A stretch of 64,000 nucleotides of DNA, taken from assembly GCA_021775455.1 (NCBI GenBank), contig JAJFHU010000045.1, positions 41,924 to 105,923 of the forward strand, in the 5' to 3' direction. The notes beneath the pieces were generated by a model that was given only the letters and a program-made list of their open reading frames with translations, was not told the DNA's origin and searched no databases. A program made the position numbers and the translations under genes. Position 1 is the first letter of the stretch. Every line of letters begins with the position of its first letter. This DNA comes from Hyphomicrobiales bacterium (lineage in GTDB: Bacteria; Pseudomonadota; Alphaproteobacteria; Rhizobiales; Rhizobiaceae). Positions 27,469 to 36,445 of this stretch are shown piece by piece.

Positions 27469-28263
27469 TTAGCGACCTTTGAAATCTGGTTTGCGCTTTT
27501 CGTTGAACGCAGCCACACCTTCTCGACGGTCTTCAGTCGGGATGGTTCGATTGTAAGCCTCGATCTCAAACGCAAGGCCGTCAGACAATCCCATCTGCAA
27601 ACCTTTGTGAATTGCCTGTTTCGCCTGTCGTACAGCAATGGGCGCGTTGGCAGCAATGGATTCAGCTATTCCGAGAACTTCTTCGATGAGTTTTTCTTGC
27701 GGAAAAACTGCATTTGCGAGACCCCATTCAAATGCTTCTTGCGCAGAGAAAACCTTTCCCGAAAGGATCAACTCCTTTGCCCGTCTTTCACCAATGGCAC
27801 GGGTTAGCGTTTGGGTGCCACCAGCCCCGGGAATTATGCCGAGCGTGACTTCCGTCTGGGCGAATTTTGCATTATTCGATGCGTAGACGAAATCAAGTGC
27901 AGCGGCTAGTTCGCAACCACCACCGTACGCTGCACCATTGATGGCACCAATTGCAGGAATAGGGCAGGCAATGATGGCACGGACCATGCGTTCATAAATC
28001 AGATGCTGCGCCTGCCACGCTTCATCGGTCATGCCATTGCGCTCCTTAAGATCACCTCCGGCACAAAACGCTCGATCCCCCGAACCAGTCAGAATAATCA
28101 CTCGATATTCTTGTGCATCAAGCGACAAGCCTTCGAACAATCCCGCCAAATCGTGAGTCATTTGCGTGTTGAACGCATTGGCAGCATCGGGGCGGTTGAG
28201 CGTCACCAGTAACACATGGTTGCGCGGATTTTCCAGAAGTAGGGTTTCGTAACGATCTTTCAT
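27469..28263 (-). CDS. Enoyl-CoA hydratase/isomerase family protein
   Basis: This 264-residue crotonase-fold enzyme has the oxyanion-hole segments DRAFCAGGDLKERNGM near residue 65 and AINGAAYGGGCELAAALDFV near residue 108. It also has EVTLGIIPGAGGTQTLTRAI, with the Glu that acts as acid/base in hydratases, and ends in NEKRKPDFKGR. It diverges from an aldehyde dehydrogenase gene across a region rich in TGTCGA half sites, so the two are probably co-regulated. The family acts on short enoyl-CoAs (for example methylglutaconyl- or crotonyl-CoA), but exact substrate cannot be read. The Anbu operon follows 104 bases downstream on the same strand. Confidence 0.9.
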   Translation of the reverse strand: MKDRYETLLLENPRNHVLLVTLNRPDAANAFNTQMTHDLAGLFEGLSLDAQEYRVIILTGSGDRAFCAGGDLKERNGMTDEAWQAQHLIYERMVRAIIACPIPAIGAINGAAYGGGCELAAALDFVYASNNAKFAQTEVTLGIIPGAGGTQTLTRAIGERRAKELILSGKVFSAQEAFEWGLANAVFPQEKLIEEVLGIAESIAANAPIAVRQAKQAIHKGLQMGLSDGLAFEIEAYNRTIPTEDRREGVAAFNEKRKPDFKGR

Positions 28264-28351
28264 GAATTACCTAGTATCGGGTTGTTACTTCAGTGTGAAC
28301 AAATAATGTTCAATCACAAAGCAAAAATAAACGACGGGCAAGAGGTAACAT

Positions 28352-28388
28352 TGTCGATTTGTCGACACTGGTTGGTTGTCGTTCGACA
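28352..28388. promoter_or_regulatory. Cluster of TGTCGA half sites, candidate operator
   Basis: The 28264-28430 divergent gap contains TGTCGA (28352-28357), the palindrome TGTCGACA (28360-28367) and the inverted repeat TGTCG-TT-CGACA (28377-28388), four to five related half sites within 37 bases. They lie 43-79 bases before the aldehyde dehydrogenase ATG at 28431 and on the far side of the hydratase start. A dimeric repressor or activator binding both promoters is likely; the protein is not identified. Confidence 0.55.
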
Positions 28389-28430
28389 GAATATGCGCTT
28401 GGTTACTCTCCACAAGAATGGATGCATGAA

Positions 28431-29906
28431 ATGAAAACATACGATCACTTCATTGATGGAAATTGGGTCAAGCCCGCTACAGGTGAGTATTTTAATACGG
28501 AAAACCCCTACTTGGGCAAGGTTTGGGCAAAAATAGCCCGCGGCAATGCAGAGGATGCGGACAAGGCTGTGAAATCGGCAAAAGCTGCATTCGAGGGTGA
28601 ATGGGGCAGCATGACCGCGACAAACCGGGGTAAGCTGATGGTCCGGCTCGCCGGGATAATTGAACGCGAAGCTGCCCGTCTTGGTGAGCTTGAGGTTCGT
28701 GACAATGGTAAATTGATTGCCGAGATGGGAGCGCAAACAAAGTACCTGGCTGAGTGGTATCGCTATTTTGGTGGTCTGGCGGACAAGGTTGAAGGCTCAG
28801 TCTTGCCGAGTGACAAACCGGGCATCTTCAATTTCACACGCCATGAACCCTTGGGCGTAGTCGCCATGATCACGGCGTGGAACTCACCATTGTTGCTGTT
28901 GGCCTGGAAGTTGGCTCCGGCTCTGGCAGCGGGTAACACTGCCGTTGTAAAGCCCTCCGAATTCACCTCTGCATCATCTCTGGAGTTCATGGAACTGATT
29001 AAGGAAGCTGGCATTCCAGATGGTGTGGTCAATTGCATTTCCGGGTTTGGCGCAGAAGTTGGTCAGGCATTGGTAGATCATCCTGATGTTGCCAAAGTGG
29101 CTTTTACAGGTTCCGATGTCGCCGGCCAACGCATCTATGAAAGTGCAGCCAAAAAAATCATGCCGGTCACTTTGGAACTTGGCGGAAAATCACCCAATAT
29201 TGTTTTCGAGGATGCGAATTTCGAGGCAGCCGTGATGGGTGCCATTTCCGGAATTTTTGCAGCAACCGGCCAGACATGTATTGCTGGATCCCGCCTGTTG
29301 GTTCAACGTTCAATACACGACAAGTTTGTCAAACGGCTGGTTGAGGTTGCAGAGAAAGCAAAAATTGGCGATCCGATGTCAACGGAAACGCATGTCGGTC
29401 CGGTAACAACGCGGCCGCAATTTGAGAAGGTTCTCGGGTACATAAACGTGGCCAAAGAGGACGGTGCTATTTGCGTATTAGGCGGCAAGCCGTACACGGG
29501 TGAAGGCGCAAAGGGTGGGCAATTCATCGAACCCACAATCTTTACTGGCGTTTCCAATGACATGAGAATTGCCCAGGAAGAAGTGTTTGGACCTGTTCTT
29601 TCGGTAATTCCATTTGATACCGAAGAAGAAGCGATTTCAATCGGCAACGATATTATTTATGGATTGGCTGCCGGAGTATGGACATCTGATATTGGCAGGG
29701 CTCTCAGAATGTCCGAGAAACTGCGAGCCGGAACGGTGTGGGTCAACACCTATCGTGCTGTATCCTTTATGTCTCCGTTCGGCGGTTACAAACGCTCAGG
29801 GCAGGGCAGGGAGAGTGGTCAGGAATCGATCAAGGAATTTCTGCAAACCAAATCGGTATGGATTGCCCAGGAAACGACTACGGCAAATCCCTTCATCATG
29901 CGGTAG
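28431..29906 (+). CDS. Aldehyde dehydrogenase family protein
   Basis: This 491-residue NAD(P)-dependent aldehyde dehydrogenase begins MKTYDHFIDGNWVKPATGEY at ATG 28431. Starting at 28359 instead would put the half-site cluster inside coding sequence. It has the NAD-binding VAMITAWNSPLLLLAWKLAP, FTGSDVAGQRIYESA, the Glu in VTLELGGKSPNIVFEDANF, and the catalytic Cys in ATGQTCIAGSRLLVQRSIH. The C-terminus has SPFGGYKRSGQGRESGQES. It resembles betaine-aldehyde or aromatic aldehyde dehydrogenases. It diverges from the enoyl-CoA hydratase gene and converges on soxG with only two bases between the stops. Substrate is not fixed. Confidence 0.92.
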   Translation: MKTYDHFIDGNWVKPATGEYFNTENPYLGKVWAKIARGNAEDADKAVKSAKAAFEGEWGSMTATNRGKLMVRLAGIIEREAARLGELEVRDNGKLIAEMGAQTKYLAEWYRYFGGLADKVEGSVLPSDKPGIFNFTRHEPLGVVAMITAWNSPLLLLAWKLAPALAAGNTAVVKPSEFTSASSLEFMELIKEAGIPDGVVNCISGFGAEVGQALVDHPDVAKVAFTGSDVAGQRIYESAAKKIMPVTLELGGKSPNIVFEDANFEAAVMGAISGIFAATGQTCIAGSRLLVQRSIHDKFVKRLVEVAEKAKIGDPMSTETHVGPVTTRPQFEKVLGYINVAKEDGAICVLGGKPYTGEGAKGGQFIEPTIFTGVSNDMRIAQEEVFGPVLSVIPFDTEEEAISIGNDIIYGLAAGVWTSDIGRALRMSEKLRAGTVWVNTYRAVSFMSPFGGYKRSGQGRESGQESIKEFLQTKSVWIAQETTTANPFIMR

Positions 29907-29908
29907 AG

Positions 29909-30484
29909 CTATAAAACTTCCAATCCATACTGGAGCGCGCTTTCGTGCAATTGCTCCCATAATGAAACGGAAAAACTACGAGGTAGCAGCAAATTGAAAC
30001 CTCTATCACCTCGCCAAAGCGTAACACCGGTGTGATGAAATGCAGTGGTAACTACCGTATCATTTGGAAACGATTCCGGTCGCAAATCAATTGGCAAAAA
30101 GTGGTTGAGCATGGATTCAGCCTTGGCACCGTTAATCTTTACCCATGCGCGGGAATGAGAAAGATCCAGTCCACATCCCTTTTTGGCGTCAATTGCAGGT
30201 ACCAATGCCGTTGAGCGTCCTTCAGCAACGATCCACCATTTCAAGGGTTCCACACGCAGTAGATCAGCCTTCTTTCCTTTTACCATCTTTCCAGGTTTGG
30301 GAACTTTGGCGGCATTCGCAGCGGTAGTGGCAACCTTGCCAATTGCGGTTATTGTTTCGGGCCATGCTGCCAGCTGAAAGATGCAAAACTCTTTTACTTC
30401 TCCAAGGAGGATGCCCACGTCTCCGGGTTCACCATAACGACCGGATTCAGTTTGACCATGTAATGCAGAAACAGGATTAGTCAT
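29909..30484 (-). CDS. soxG: Sarcosine oxidase gamma subunit
   Basis: This is the small gamma subunit of heterotetrameric sarcosine oxidase. The ATG at 30484 overlaps the soxA stop and gives 191 residues starting MTNPVSALHGQTESGRYGEP. The sequence fits the SoxG family by its C-terminal FPNDTVVTTAFHHTGVTLWR and the segment FNLLLPRSFSVSLWEQLHES, a GcvT-like fold without folate site. It is last in the soxBDAG operon and converges on an aldehyde dehydrogenase gene two bases away. Confidence 0.92.
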   Translation of the reverse strand: MTNPVSALHGQTESGRYGEPGDVGILLGEVKEFCIFQLAAWPETITAIGKVATTAANAAKVPKPGKMVKGKKADLLRVEPLKWWIVAEGRSTALVPAIDAKKGCGLDLSHSRAWVKINGAKAESMLNHFLPIDLRPESFPNDTVVTTAFHHTGVTLWRGDRGFNLLLPRSFSVSLWEQLHESALQYGLEVL

Positions 30485-33455
30485 GCATCCGCTCCCCTTT
30501 TGCATCAAACATGTGTGGTGAGACAATCTCTACTTCGACCTCGCTGTCACGAACTGGGTCAGCGGCTATAACATTCTTGCCAGTCCAGAGTTCGTGCCCT
30601 CCCGACATGTATCCAATGCCTATCCAGTGACCTAGTGCTGGTGAGTGCGTAACCGCAGTGATCCAACCATCACCGTGCCCAGAGACCTTTTCGCTCCTGC
30701 ATAAAATGGAGCCACCATTGAAAGTTTGTTTTCGGTCTTTGGGGAATATTCCAACCAGTCGCGGTCTATCTTCGCGAAGGAATTCCGGTCGCTGTTGCAG
30801 GGAGCTGCCGATGTAGGATTTCTTTTTTGATGCCATGCTACCAAGACCTGCATCATCGATGGACACACGCCCATCCAACTCCGCACCGGTGACGTGACCT
30901 TTTTCTATTCGAAGCGCTCCAAGAGCCTCCAGTCCATAAAGGCATCCACCTGCGGCTTTTACTGCGGGCCACAGCAAATCCATCATTGCGTCGCCATAAC
31001 CGGCTGGAACATAAACCTCGTAAGCCAGTTCACCGGAAAAGCTGATACGTGCAATCAGACCGTCAATTTCGCCTTTAAGGCGGATAGGTTTTACACCCAT
31101 AAAGGGCAGGTTTTCTGCAGAAATCGAGTTGGCATTTTCCAGACATGTCGCGATCGTATCACGTGCCTTTGGACCCGCAATTGATACTGCCCCCCACTGA
31201 TCGGAGACAGATGTCACATGGACTTTCAAATCGGGCCAACGCACTTGCAGCAATTCTTCCAGCCATACCATGACCTTTCCGGCATGGGCGGTGGTTGTGG
31301 TCATCAGGAAGTCATTTTCCGATAGCCGCCAGGTAGTGCCGTCATCCAAGACTATGCCGTCATCGCGAAGCATAATGCCATAGCGCGCTTTGCCGATGGC
31401 CAGTTTGGCAAATGCATTGGTGTAAATGCGGTTCAGAAATTCCGAAGCATCTGGCCCCTGAACAGCAATTTTACCAAGGGAACTCACGTCACAAATACCA
31501 ACGGTCTGCCGTGAAATCGTCGCCTCACGTACATAGGCTTCAGATATCGTTTCGCCTTTTGCAGGGAAATACCATGGCCGGTGCCATAAACCCGCATCGG
31601 TCATCACCGCATTATTTCGTAAATTCCATTCGTGCATTGGGGTGCGACGTAGCGGTTTGAAATGGGTTCCTGTGTTTCGCCCTGTAAGCGCACCGATTGA
31701 AACCGGAGTGTAGGGCGGACGGAACGTAGTCGTACCAACCTCCGGAATTTCCTTTCCGAGTGCGTCCGCCATCAGGGCAAGGCCTATCACGTTGCCAACT
31801 TTGCCTTGGTCGGTGGCCATGCCGAGTGTGGTGTAGCGCTTTAAATGCTCGACCGAGACGAACCCTTCCTGATGGGCAAGTCGTATATCATCAGCTGTCA
31901 CATCATGTTGGGGGTCGACAAAACTTTTGATCTTCTTGCCGGGCACGGAAATTTCATAAACCGGTTTGATTTTTGATTTCAAGTCACCGGGCTTGGGCAA
32001 TGAGCCGGTATTTTCACTTCCCAGCAGTTGTTTGACAGCAATCTCGCCTGATTGCTCGCATCTGGCAGTATCCCAAATTCCCGCTGCAGAACCCGCCATT
32101 GCAATTGCCTCGTCGGATTTTGCCGGCACAAAACAAGCCTGTTCCGCATTCCACACAGGTTTCACACCCCGGTGTGACAAGAGGTTCACAACCGGAGACC
32201 ATCCGCCAGAAACCAAAAGCAAATCACAGGATTCATATTCGCTGGCCCTCCAGCCTTTGCCGTCAACACTCGCCAGTTGCACTCCATGGATACCTTTGGA
32301 ACCGGCAGCTTCTAGCGGAGCAAAGCCATTTCTGAGTTCTGCTCCGGCACTTTCCAGCATTGAAGTGTTGGCTTTGTTGGTACTTTCACGCGCATCCAGA
32401 AACACCGTATGAGCGCCTGCAGCGGCAAGTTCAGCAGCTGTTGAATAAGCTGAATCATTATTGGTTGAAACAACAATGCGGCGCCCCGCAAGCACGCCAT
32501 AACGGTTGAGATAGGTTTTCGCTGACGAAACTGTCATAATGCCGGGACGATCATTGTTTCCAAATGCAAAGGTTCGCTCCAATGCCCCGGTTGCCAATAT
32601 CGTGGCTCCGGCGCGAACAGTCCAGAAGCGTTGGCGTGGCTGGAACTTACTCTTGATGGAATGATGATCCGTTACGCGCTCCAATAGTCCCGCCGTGCCG
32701 TAATCATAAAGACCGAAGGCAGTCGTTCTCGTCATGATGTGAGCACCCGCCTTCTCCAACGCCTTGATCAACGAAACGCGTTTGGATTCAGCTTCCCCGG
32801 ACATTTGATTGAGATAATCGCCACCCAGTTCAAAATCTTGTTCGACCAAAATGACATCCTTGCCTGCTTTTGCAGCGGAATGTGCAGCATGAAGCCCGGC
32901 AGGTCCTGAGCCCACAACAAGCACATCACAGAATGCATGCGCATGATCGTAGCAATCAGGGTCTGGTTCTCTGGATGCGGTTCCCATGCCAGCGGCTTTT
33001 CGGATCAGTTTTTCATACTGCATCCACAGCCAGGTGCCGCTGCCCCATTCAAACGGGGGCAAGCCCATAAAGGTTTTGTAGTAGAAACCTGCTGAAAAAA
33101 ACCGGCTGAACAGACCATTGATTGCTCCGACATCTGTTCGCACGTTTGGCCAGGCATTTTGCCCATTTGCAACAAGCCCTTCGTAAAGTTCAAGCGTTGT
33201 CGCCTTCACATTGGCTTCGTGCCGATTGCCTTCGCCGATCGAAACGATGGCACCAGATTCTTCAACACCTGCAGACATGATCCCGCGCGGACGGTGGTAT
33301 TTGAAGCTGCGGCCAAGAACCTGTTCGTTGTTGGCGAGCAATGCGGAAGCTAATGTATCACCTTCGTAGCCTGCCAGTTTTTTGCCATCCCAAGTGAAGG
33401 TCAGCGGACTGTTGGGATCTATCCGTCCCCTTTTTTCCAGTCGGATAGCGGTCAT
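30477..33455 (-). CDS. soxA: Sarcosine oxidase alpha subunit
   Basis: This large subunit of tetrameric sarcosine oxidase demethylates sarcosine to glycine and passes the one-carbon unit to tetrahydrofolate. The 992-residue protein has an N-terminal ferredoxin-like domain lacking iron ligands (FTWDGKKLAGYEGDTLASAL), a Rossmann NAD site (VGSGPAG at 181-187), and a second nucleotide segment with DRPGIMTVSSAKTYLNRYG. From about residue 600 it has the aminomethyltransferase (GcvT) folate domain and its C-terminal barrel. Its start overlaps soxD by four bases and its stop overlaps soxG by eight. All features match the usual SoxA layout. Confidence 0.96.
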   Translation of the reverse strand: MTAIRLEKRGRIDPNSPLTFTWDGKKLAGYEGDTLASALLANNEQVLGRSFKYHRPRGIMSAGVEESGAIVSIGEGNRHEANVKATTLELYEGLVANGQNAWPNVRTDVGAINGLFSRFFSAGFYYKTFMGLPPFEWGSGTWLWMQYEKLIRKAAGMGTASREPDPDCYDHAHAFCDVLVVGSGPAGLHAAHSAAKAGKDVILVEQDFELGGDYLNQMSGEAESKRVSLIKALEKAGAHIMTRTTAFGLYDYGTAGLLERVTDHHSIKSKFQPRQRFWTVRAGATILATGALERTFAFGNNDRPGIMTVSSAKTYLNRYGVLAGRRIVVSTNNDSAYSTAAELAAAGAHTVFLDARESTNKANTSMLESAGAELRNGFAPLEAAGSKGIHGVQLASVDGKGWRASEYESCDLLLVSGGWSPVVNLLSHRGVKPVWNAEQACFVPAKSDEAIAMAGSAAGIWDTARCEQSGEIAVKQLLGSENTGSLPKPGDLKSKIKPVYEISVPGKKIKSFVDPQHDVTADDIRLAHQEGFVSVEHLKRYTTLGMATDQGKVGNVIGLALMADALGKEIPEVGTTTFRPPYTPVSIGALTGRNTGTHFKPLRRTPMHEWNLRNNAVMTDAGLWHRPWYFPAKGETISEAYVREATISRQTVGICDVSSLGKIAVQGPDASEFLNRIYTNAFAKLAIGKARYGIMLRDDGIVLDDGTTWRLSENDFLMTTTTAHAGKVMVWLEELLQVRWPDLKVHVTSVSDQWGAVSIAGPKARDTIATCLENANSISAENLPFMGVKPIRLKGEIDGLIARISFSGELAYEVYVPAGYGDAMMDLLWPAVKAAGGCLYGLEALGALRIEKGHVTGAELDGRVSIDDAGLGSMASKKKSYIGSSLQQRPEFLREDRPRLVGIFPKDRKQTFNGGSILCRSEKVSGHGDGWITAVTHSPALGHWIGIGYMSGGHELWTGKNVIAADPVRDSEVEVEIVSPHMFDAKGERMHD

Positions 33456-33736
33456 ATAGCTTTCTCCAGAACTTTGGCCATTCCCGGATGTGCCGCTCTT
33501 ACAGAACGAATTTCATGGGTCATCGTATCGCGTTCCACCAGCAACCATGCACGACAACCGTTGACGTGATGCCAAGTCTCGGTTTGCATTCCACGAATGT
33601 TTTCACGCTGGAACACTGCTTCATGCCAATCTTCAATTGATGCATCGAGTGCCGGATAATCAATTGTGCCGTCACCGCCATAGGTGAATTCGCTGTGATC
33701 ACGCTCTCCGCAGAATGGGCAGTTAATTCTGATCAT
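33452..33736 (-). CDS. soxD: Sarcosine oxidase delta subunit
   Basis: This small zinc-binding subunit has 94 residues from ATG 33736. The start MIRINCPFCGERDHSEFTYG gives zinc ligands Cys6 and Cys9. His57 and Cys61 in WHHVNGCRAWLLVERD fit the remaining ligands known in SoxD (CxxC and HxxxC). The longer upstream reading frame overlaps the soxB end and is not needed. The gene lies between soxB and soxA, in the standard BDAG order, and overlaps soxA by four bases. Confidence 0.94.
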   Translation of the reverse strand: MIRINCPFCGERDHSEFTYGGDGTIDYPALDASIEDWHEAVFQRENIRGMQTETWHHVNGCRAWLLVERDTMTHEIRSVRAAHPGMAKVLEKAI

Positions 33737-33746
33737 GTTCGAATTC

Positions 33747-35027
33747 CTATCCGTGCAGTTTCGGGTCAGGACCTGCGCCGCGTTCATCAATGTTGACGCC
33801 GCGTTCAAACCGTTTGAGATCGTGATTTTCGATCACCGGATCGGGCCGGTCATTGGCGATCAGGTCAGCAAAGTACCAGCCAGACCCGGGGCTTGCCTTA
33901 AAGCCCCCGTAGTTCCAACCGGCATTCAGATAAAGATTGTCGAGCGGTGTCTTGCAGATGAAATGTGAGCCGTCCATCGACATGTCCATGACACCTGACC
34001 AGTGGCGCAGTAGGCGCACCCGTCCCAAACAGGGGAGAATTGACATTGCAGCTTCTGCCACATCCTGAACAATCGGGAGATTGCCACGTTGGGCATAGGA
34101 TTTGTACCAGTCGAGATCACCGCCAAAAACCATTCCGCCCTTGTCCGATTGGGAAATGTAGAAGTGTGCCCCACCAATGCCGAACACGACCACATGATCC
34201 AGCAATGGCTTTAGCGGTTCGGAGACAAATGCCTGTAGTTTGTGGGTTTCAATGGGAAGTTTTCCAAGGCCGGTCATTTGCCACAGGCGGGAGGTATTGC
34301 CCGCCACCGCAAACCCAATCTTGTTTCCTTCGATCACCCCGCGGGATGTTTGGAGCGAAACAACTTTACCCTTGTTGCGTTTGACGCTGGTGACTTCGCA
34401 ATTTTGAATAATATCAACACCAAGACTGTCTGCACCGCGCGCATAACCCCAGGCTACTGCATCATGCCGAGCGGTTCCGGCGCGTTTTTGAACAGCGGCA
34501 CCCATAATCGGAAAGCGTGCATTTGGCCCATAATTCAAATGAGGGATAGTACCCATAAGCTTCTCCAGATCCCAGATTTCAGCATCAGGTGTGCCTGTCA
34601 GACGAAAGATATTGTAATTGCGCGCGGCCGCATCAATTGCAGCGGGGCTGTGAAGCAGCGCAACGTGATGACGCTGACTAAACATCACATTGTAATTGAG
34701 CTCATGGCTTAGGTTTTCCCATAGCCTCAGGGAATGCTCGTAGAATTCACGGTTTCCCGGGCGGGCGTAATTCGATCGCACAATGGTGGTGTTACGACCA
34801 GCGTTTCCGCCGCCGAGCCAACCTTTTTCAAGAATGGCAACATTTTTGATGCCGTGATTTTTTGCAAGATAGTAGGCCGTTGCAAGTCCGTGCAATCCAC
34901 CGCCGACGATCACTACATCATATTTTTTCTTCGGCTCCGGATCACGCCATTGACGTGCCCAGCCCTTTTGGCCAGTCAAGCCGTTTACGAAAACATTCCA
35001 TGCAGAAAATCTGGTCATGTCGCCCAT
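33747..35027 (-). CDS. soxB: Sarcosine oxidase beta subunit
   Basis: This flavoprotein subunit carries the sarcosine oxidation site with FAD and covalent FMN. The dinucleotide motif DVVIVGGGLHGLATAYYLAK lies near residue 40, followed by LEKGWLGGGNAGRNTTIVRS. The C-terminal FAD segment is LYLNAGWNYGGFKASPGSGW. Starts at 35027 (427 residues) and 35018 (MTRFSAWNVFVNGL) are both plausible. It heads soxBDAG and ends ten bases before soxD. A creatinase-like gene precedes it by about 140 bases on the same strand, which could supply sarcosine. Confidence 0.95.
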   Translation of the reverse strand: MGDMTRFSAWNVFVNGLTGQKGWARQWRDPEPKKKYDVVIVGGGLHGLATAYYLAKNHGIKNVAILEKGWLGGGNAGRNTTIVRSNYARPGNREFYEHSLRLWENLSHELNYNVMFSQRHHVALLHSPAAIDAAARNYNIFRLTGTPDAEIWDLEKLMGTIPHLNYGPNARFPIMGAAVQKRAGTARHDAVAWGYARGADSLGVDIIQNCEVTSVKRNKGKVVSLQTSRGVIEGNKIGFAVAGNTSRLWQMTGLGKLPIETHKLQAFVSEPLKPLLDHVVVFGIGGAHFYISQSDKGGMVFGGDLDWYKSYAQRGNLPIVQDVAEAAMSILPCLGRVRLLRHWSGVMDMSMDGSHFICKTPLDNLYLNAGWNYGGFKASPGSGWYFADLIANDRPDPVIENHDLKRFERGVNIDERGAGPDPKLHG

Positions 35028-35165
35028 TGCCCGTCTTTGCAAAAATCCAAATGCACAAGATGTTGATTGTTCATCATAACCGTCTTTTTCACGTTCAATA
35101 CAATAGTTTCTGCGACTTCGAGTGCCGGAAAATCCGACAAAAGATACATTCCAAAAGGTTTGTTC

Positions 35166-36311
35166 CTACACAATCATCCGATCCGTTTCCTTGGTATGGC
35201 TCGTTAACTGTTCATACCCATCTTCGGTAATGATGAAACTATCTCCTACTTGGGCACGGAAATTTTCAACTGAAACCGATCCATCGACTGCCAGTACCAT
35301 TCCGGGTTGAAGGATCGTTTTGTCACCCGTGACCAGTTGAGGACTTTCCAGAAAACTGAACCCGGTGGCCCGGCCACAACGGAATGGATAATCATACCCC
35401 GCACCCTGAATGACTTCGGCATAGGCCGCATGCACGCTTTCTGCTGTAACACCCGGTTTTAGTGCATCAAGGGCAGCCTTTTGACTTGCCACAGCCACTT
35501 TGTAAACATCCGCCTGTGACTTGTCGGCAATTTCCCCGATCCAGAAGGTTCGGTCAAAGCCAAGCTTGAAGCGGTGAAAATTGGTCATTCCGCAAAAACA
35601 CAGGAACACCGGTTCTCCGTGTTTCATGATGCGGGTACTGGCACGGTGATGGGTTTTCGTAATCTCCTCACCAGATGCCATGATTTGAAGAAAGTGCGTA
35701 TTGGGTGACATGATTGATTGGTCATAATGGGCAGTCAGTATTTCTGCAGCTTTGCGGGTACCAGTCTGCGATGTTGCTATCGCCACTTCATATTCCGGCA
35801 CACCGTCGCCGATTGCCTCGCGCCCCACATTCATCATGGCTGTAGCTACTTCTCCCGCGTGGCGTGCCAACTGTAATTCTTCGGCTGTCTTGATCATTCG
35901 CATTTCAGCAAGAATGGGTGTCACATTCTCAAGCGCCATTGCGTCTACGAGGCTGTCGACATATTGGCGTACCACTGGCGGCATGTGGTTCGGTTCGATC
36001 GCTACTTTTGCAGCGCCTCTCAGGGCCGACGGAAGTTCTTCCCGCCACTCATTCCCGGCTCCGTCATTCCACGCCGCAATCTGATCAACGTTTGCCAAAG
36101 CTTCCGCCAGTACCAAATCAATTGTGGGAGTGATCAGGAGACTGGGGCCGTCTCTTGGAACAACCAGAATTGTTGGGCGGCCAAACTCCATATGCAGATA
36201 ATCATAATAGCCGGTCAGGTAATAGACATTGTCGTCGTCGGTAATGAGCGCAACATCATGTCCGGCGTCAGCCAATTTTGCCCGGAGTTTATTCAATCTA
36301 TCTGTGAACAT
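35166..36311 (-). CDS. Creatinase-like pita-bread hydrolase (M24 family), metal ligands missing
   Basis: The 381-residue protein has a creatinase N-terminal domain (residues 1-130, EFGRPTILVVPRDGPSLLIT) and an M24 pita-bread domain. The metal ligands of true M24 peptidases are not present: the expected Asp pair region reads FLCFCGMTNFHRFKLGFDRT and the later His position reads GFSFLESPQL. By recalled alignment with Pseudomonas creatinase, His221 matches the catalytic His232, and Asp253 and Asp343 stand where creatinase has Glu. Creatinase makes sarcosine and urea, and soxBDAG lies just downstream. Creatine hydrolysis or cleavage of a similar compound (as in DoeA-type hydrolases) is therefore plausible but unproven. 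Confidence 0.72.
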   Translation of the reverse strand: MFTDRLNKLRAKLADAGHDVALITDDDNVYYLTGYYDYLHMEFGRPTILVVPRDGPSLLITPTIDLVLAEALANVDQIAAWNDGAGNEWREELPSALRGAAKVAIEPNHMPPVVRQYVDSLVDAMALENVTPILAEMRMIKTAEELQLARHAGEVATAMMNVGREAIGDGVPEYEVAIATSQTGTRKAAEILTAHYDQSIMSPNTHFLQIMASGEEITKTHHRASTRIMKHGEPVFLCFCGMTNFHRFKLGFDRTFWIGEIADKSQADVYKVAVASQKAALDALKPGVTAESVHAAYAEVIQGAGYDYPFRCGRATGFSFLESPQLVTGDKTILQPGMVLAVDGSVSVENFRAQVGDSFIITEDGYEQLTSHTKETDRMIV

Positions 36312-36445
36312 CTCTGATCCCCAAAACCGCCCTTGTCTTCATTCAGGAGATTATCTGCTGCTTCCAGCTTGTCAAAACTAATATTGGTTTGTTCGATGAA
36401 AATACTTTCGTTCCCGATTAGTACATGCATGAATGGAAAATTCTG

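Noticed and set aside
33765..33780. GGGTCAGGACC match to the intergenic palindrome
   Set aside because: It lies inside the soxB coding end and is explained by the codons there.
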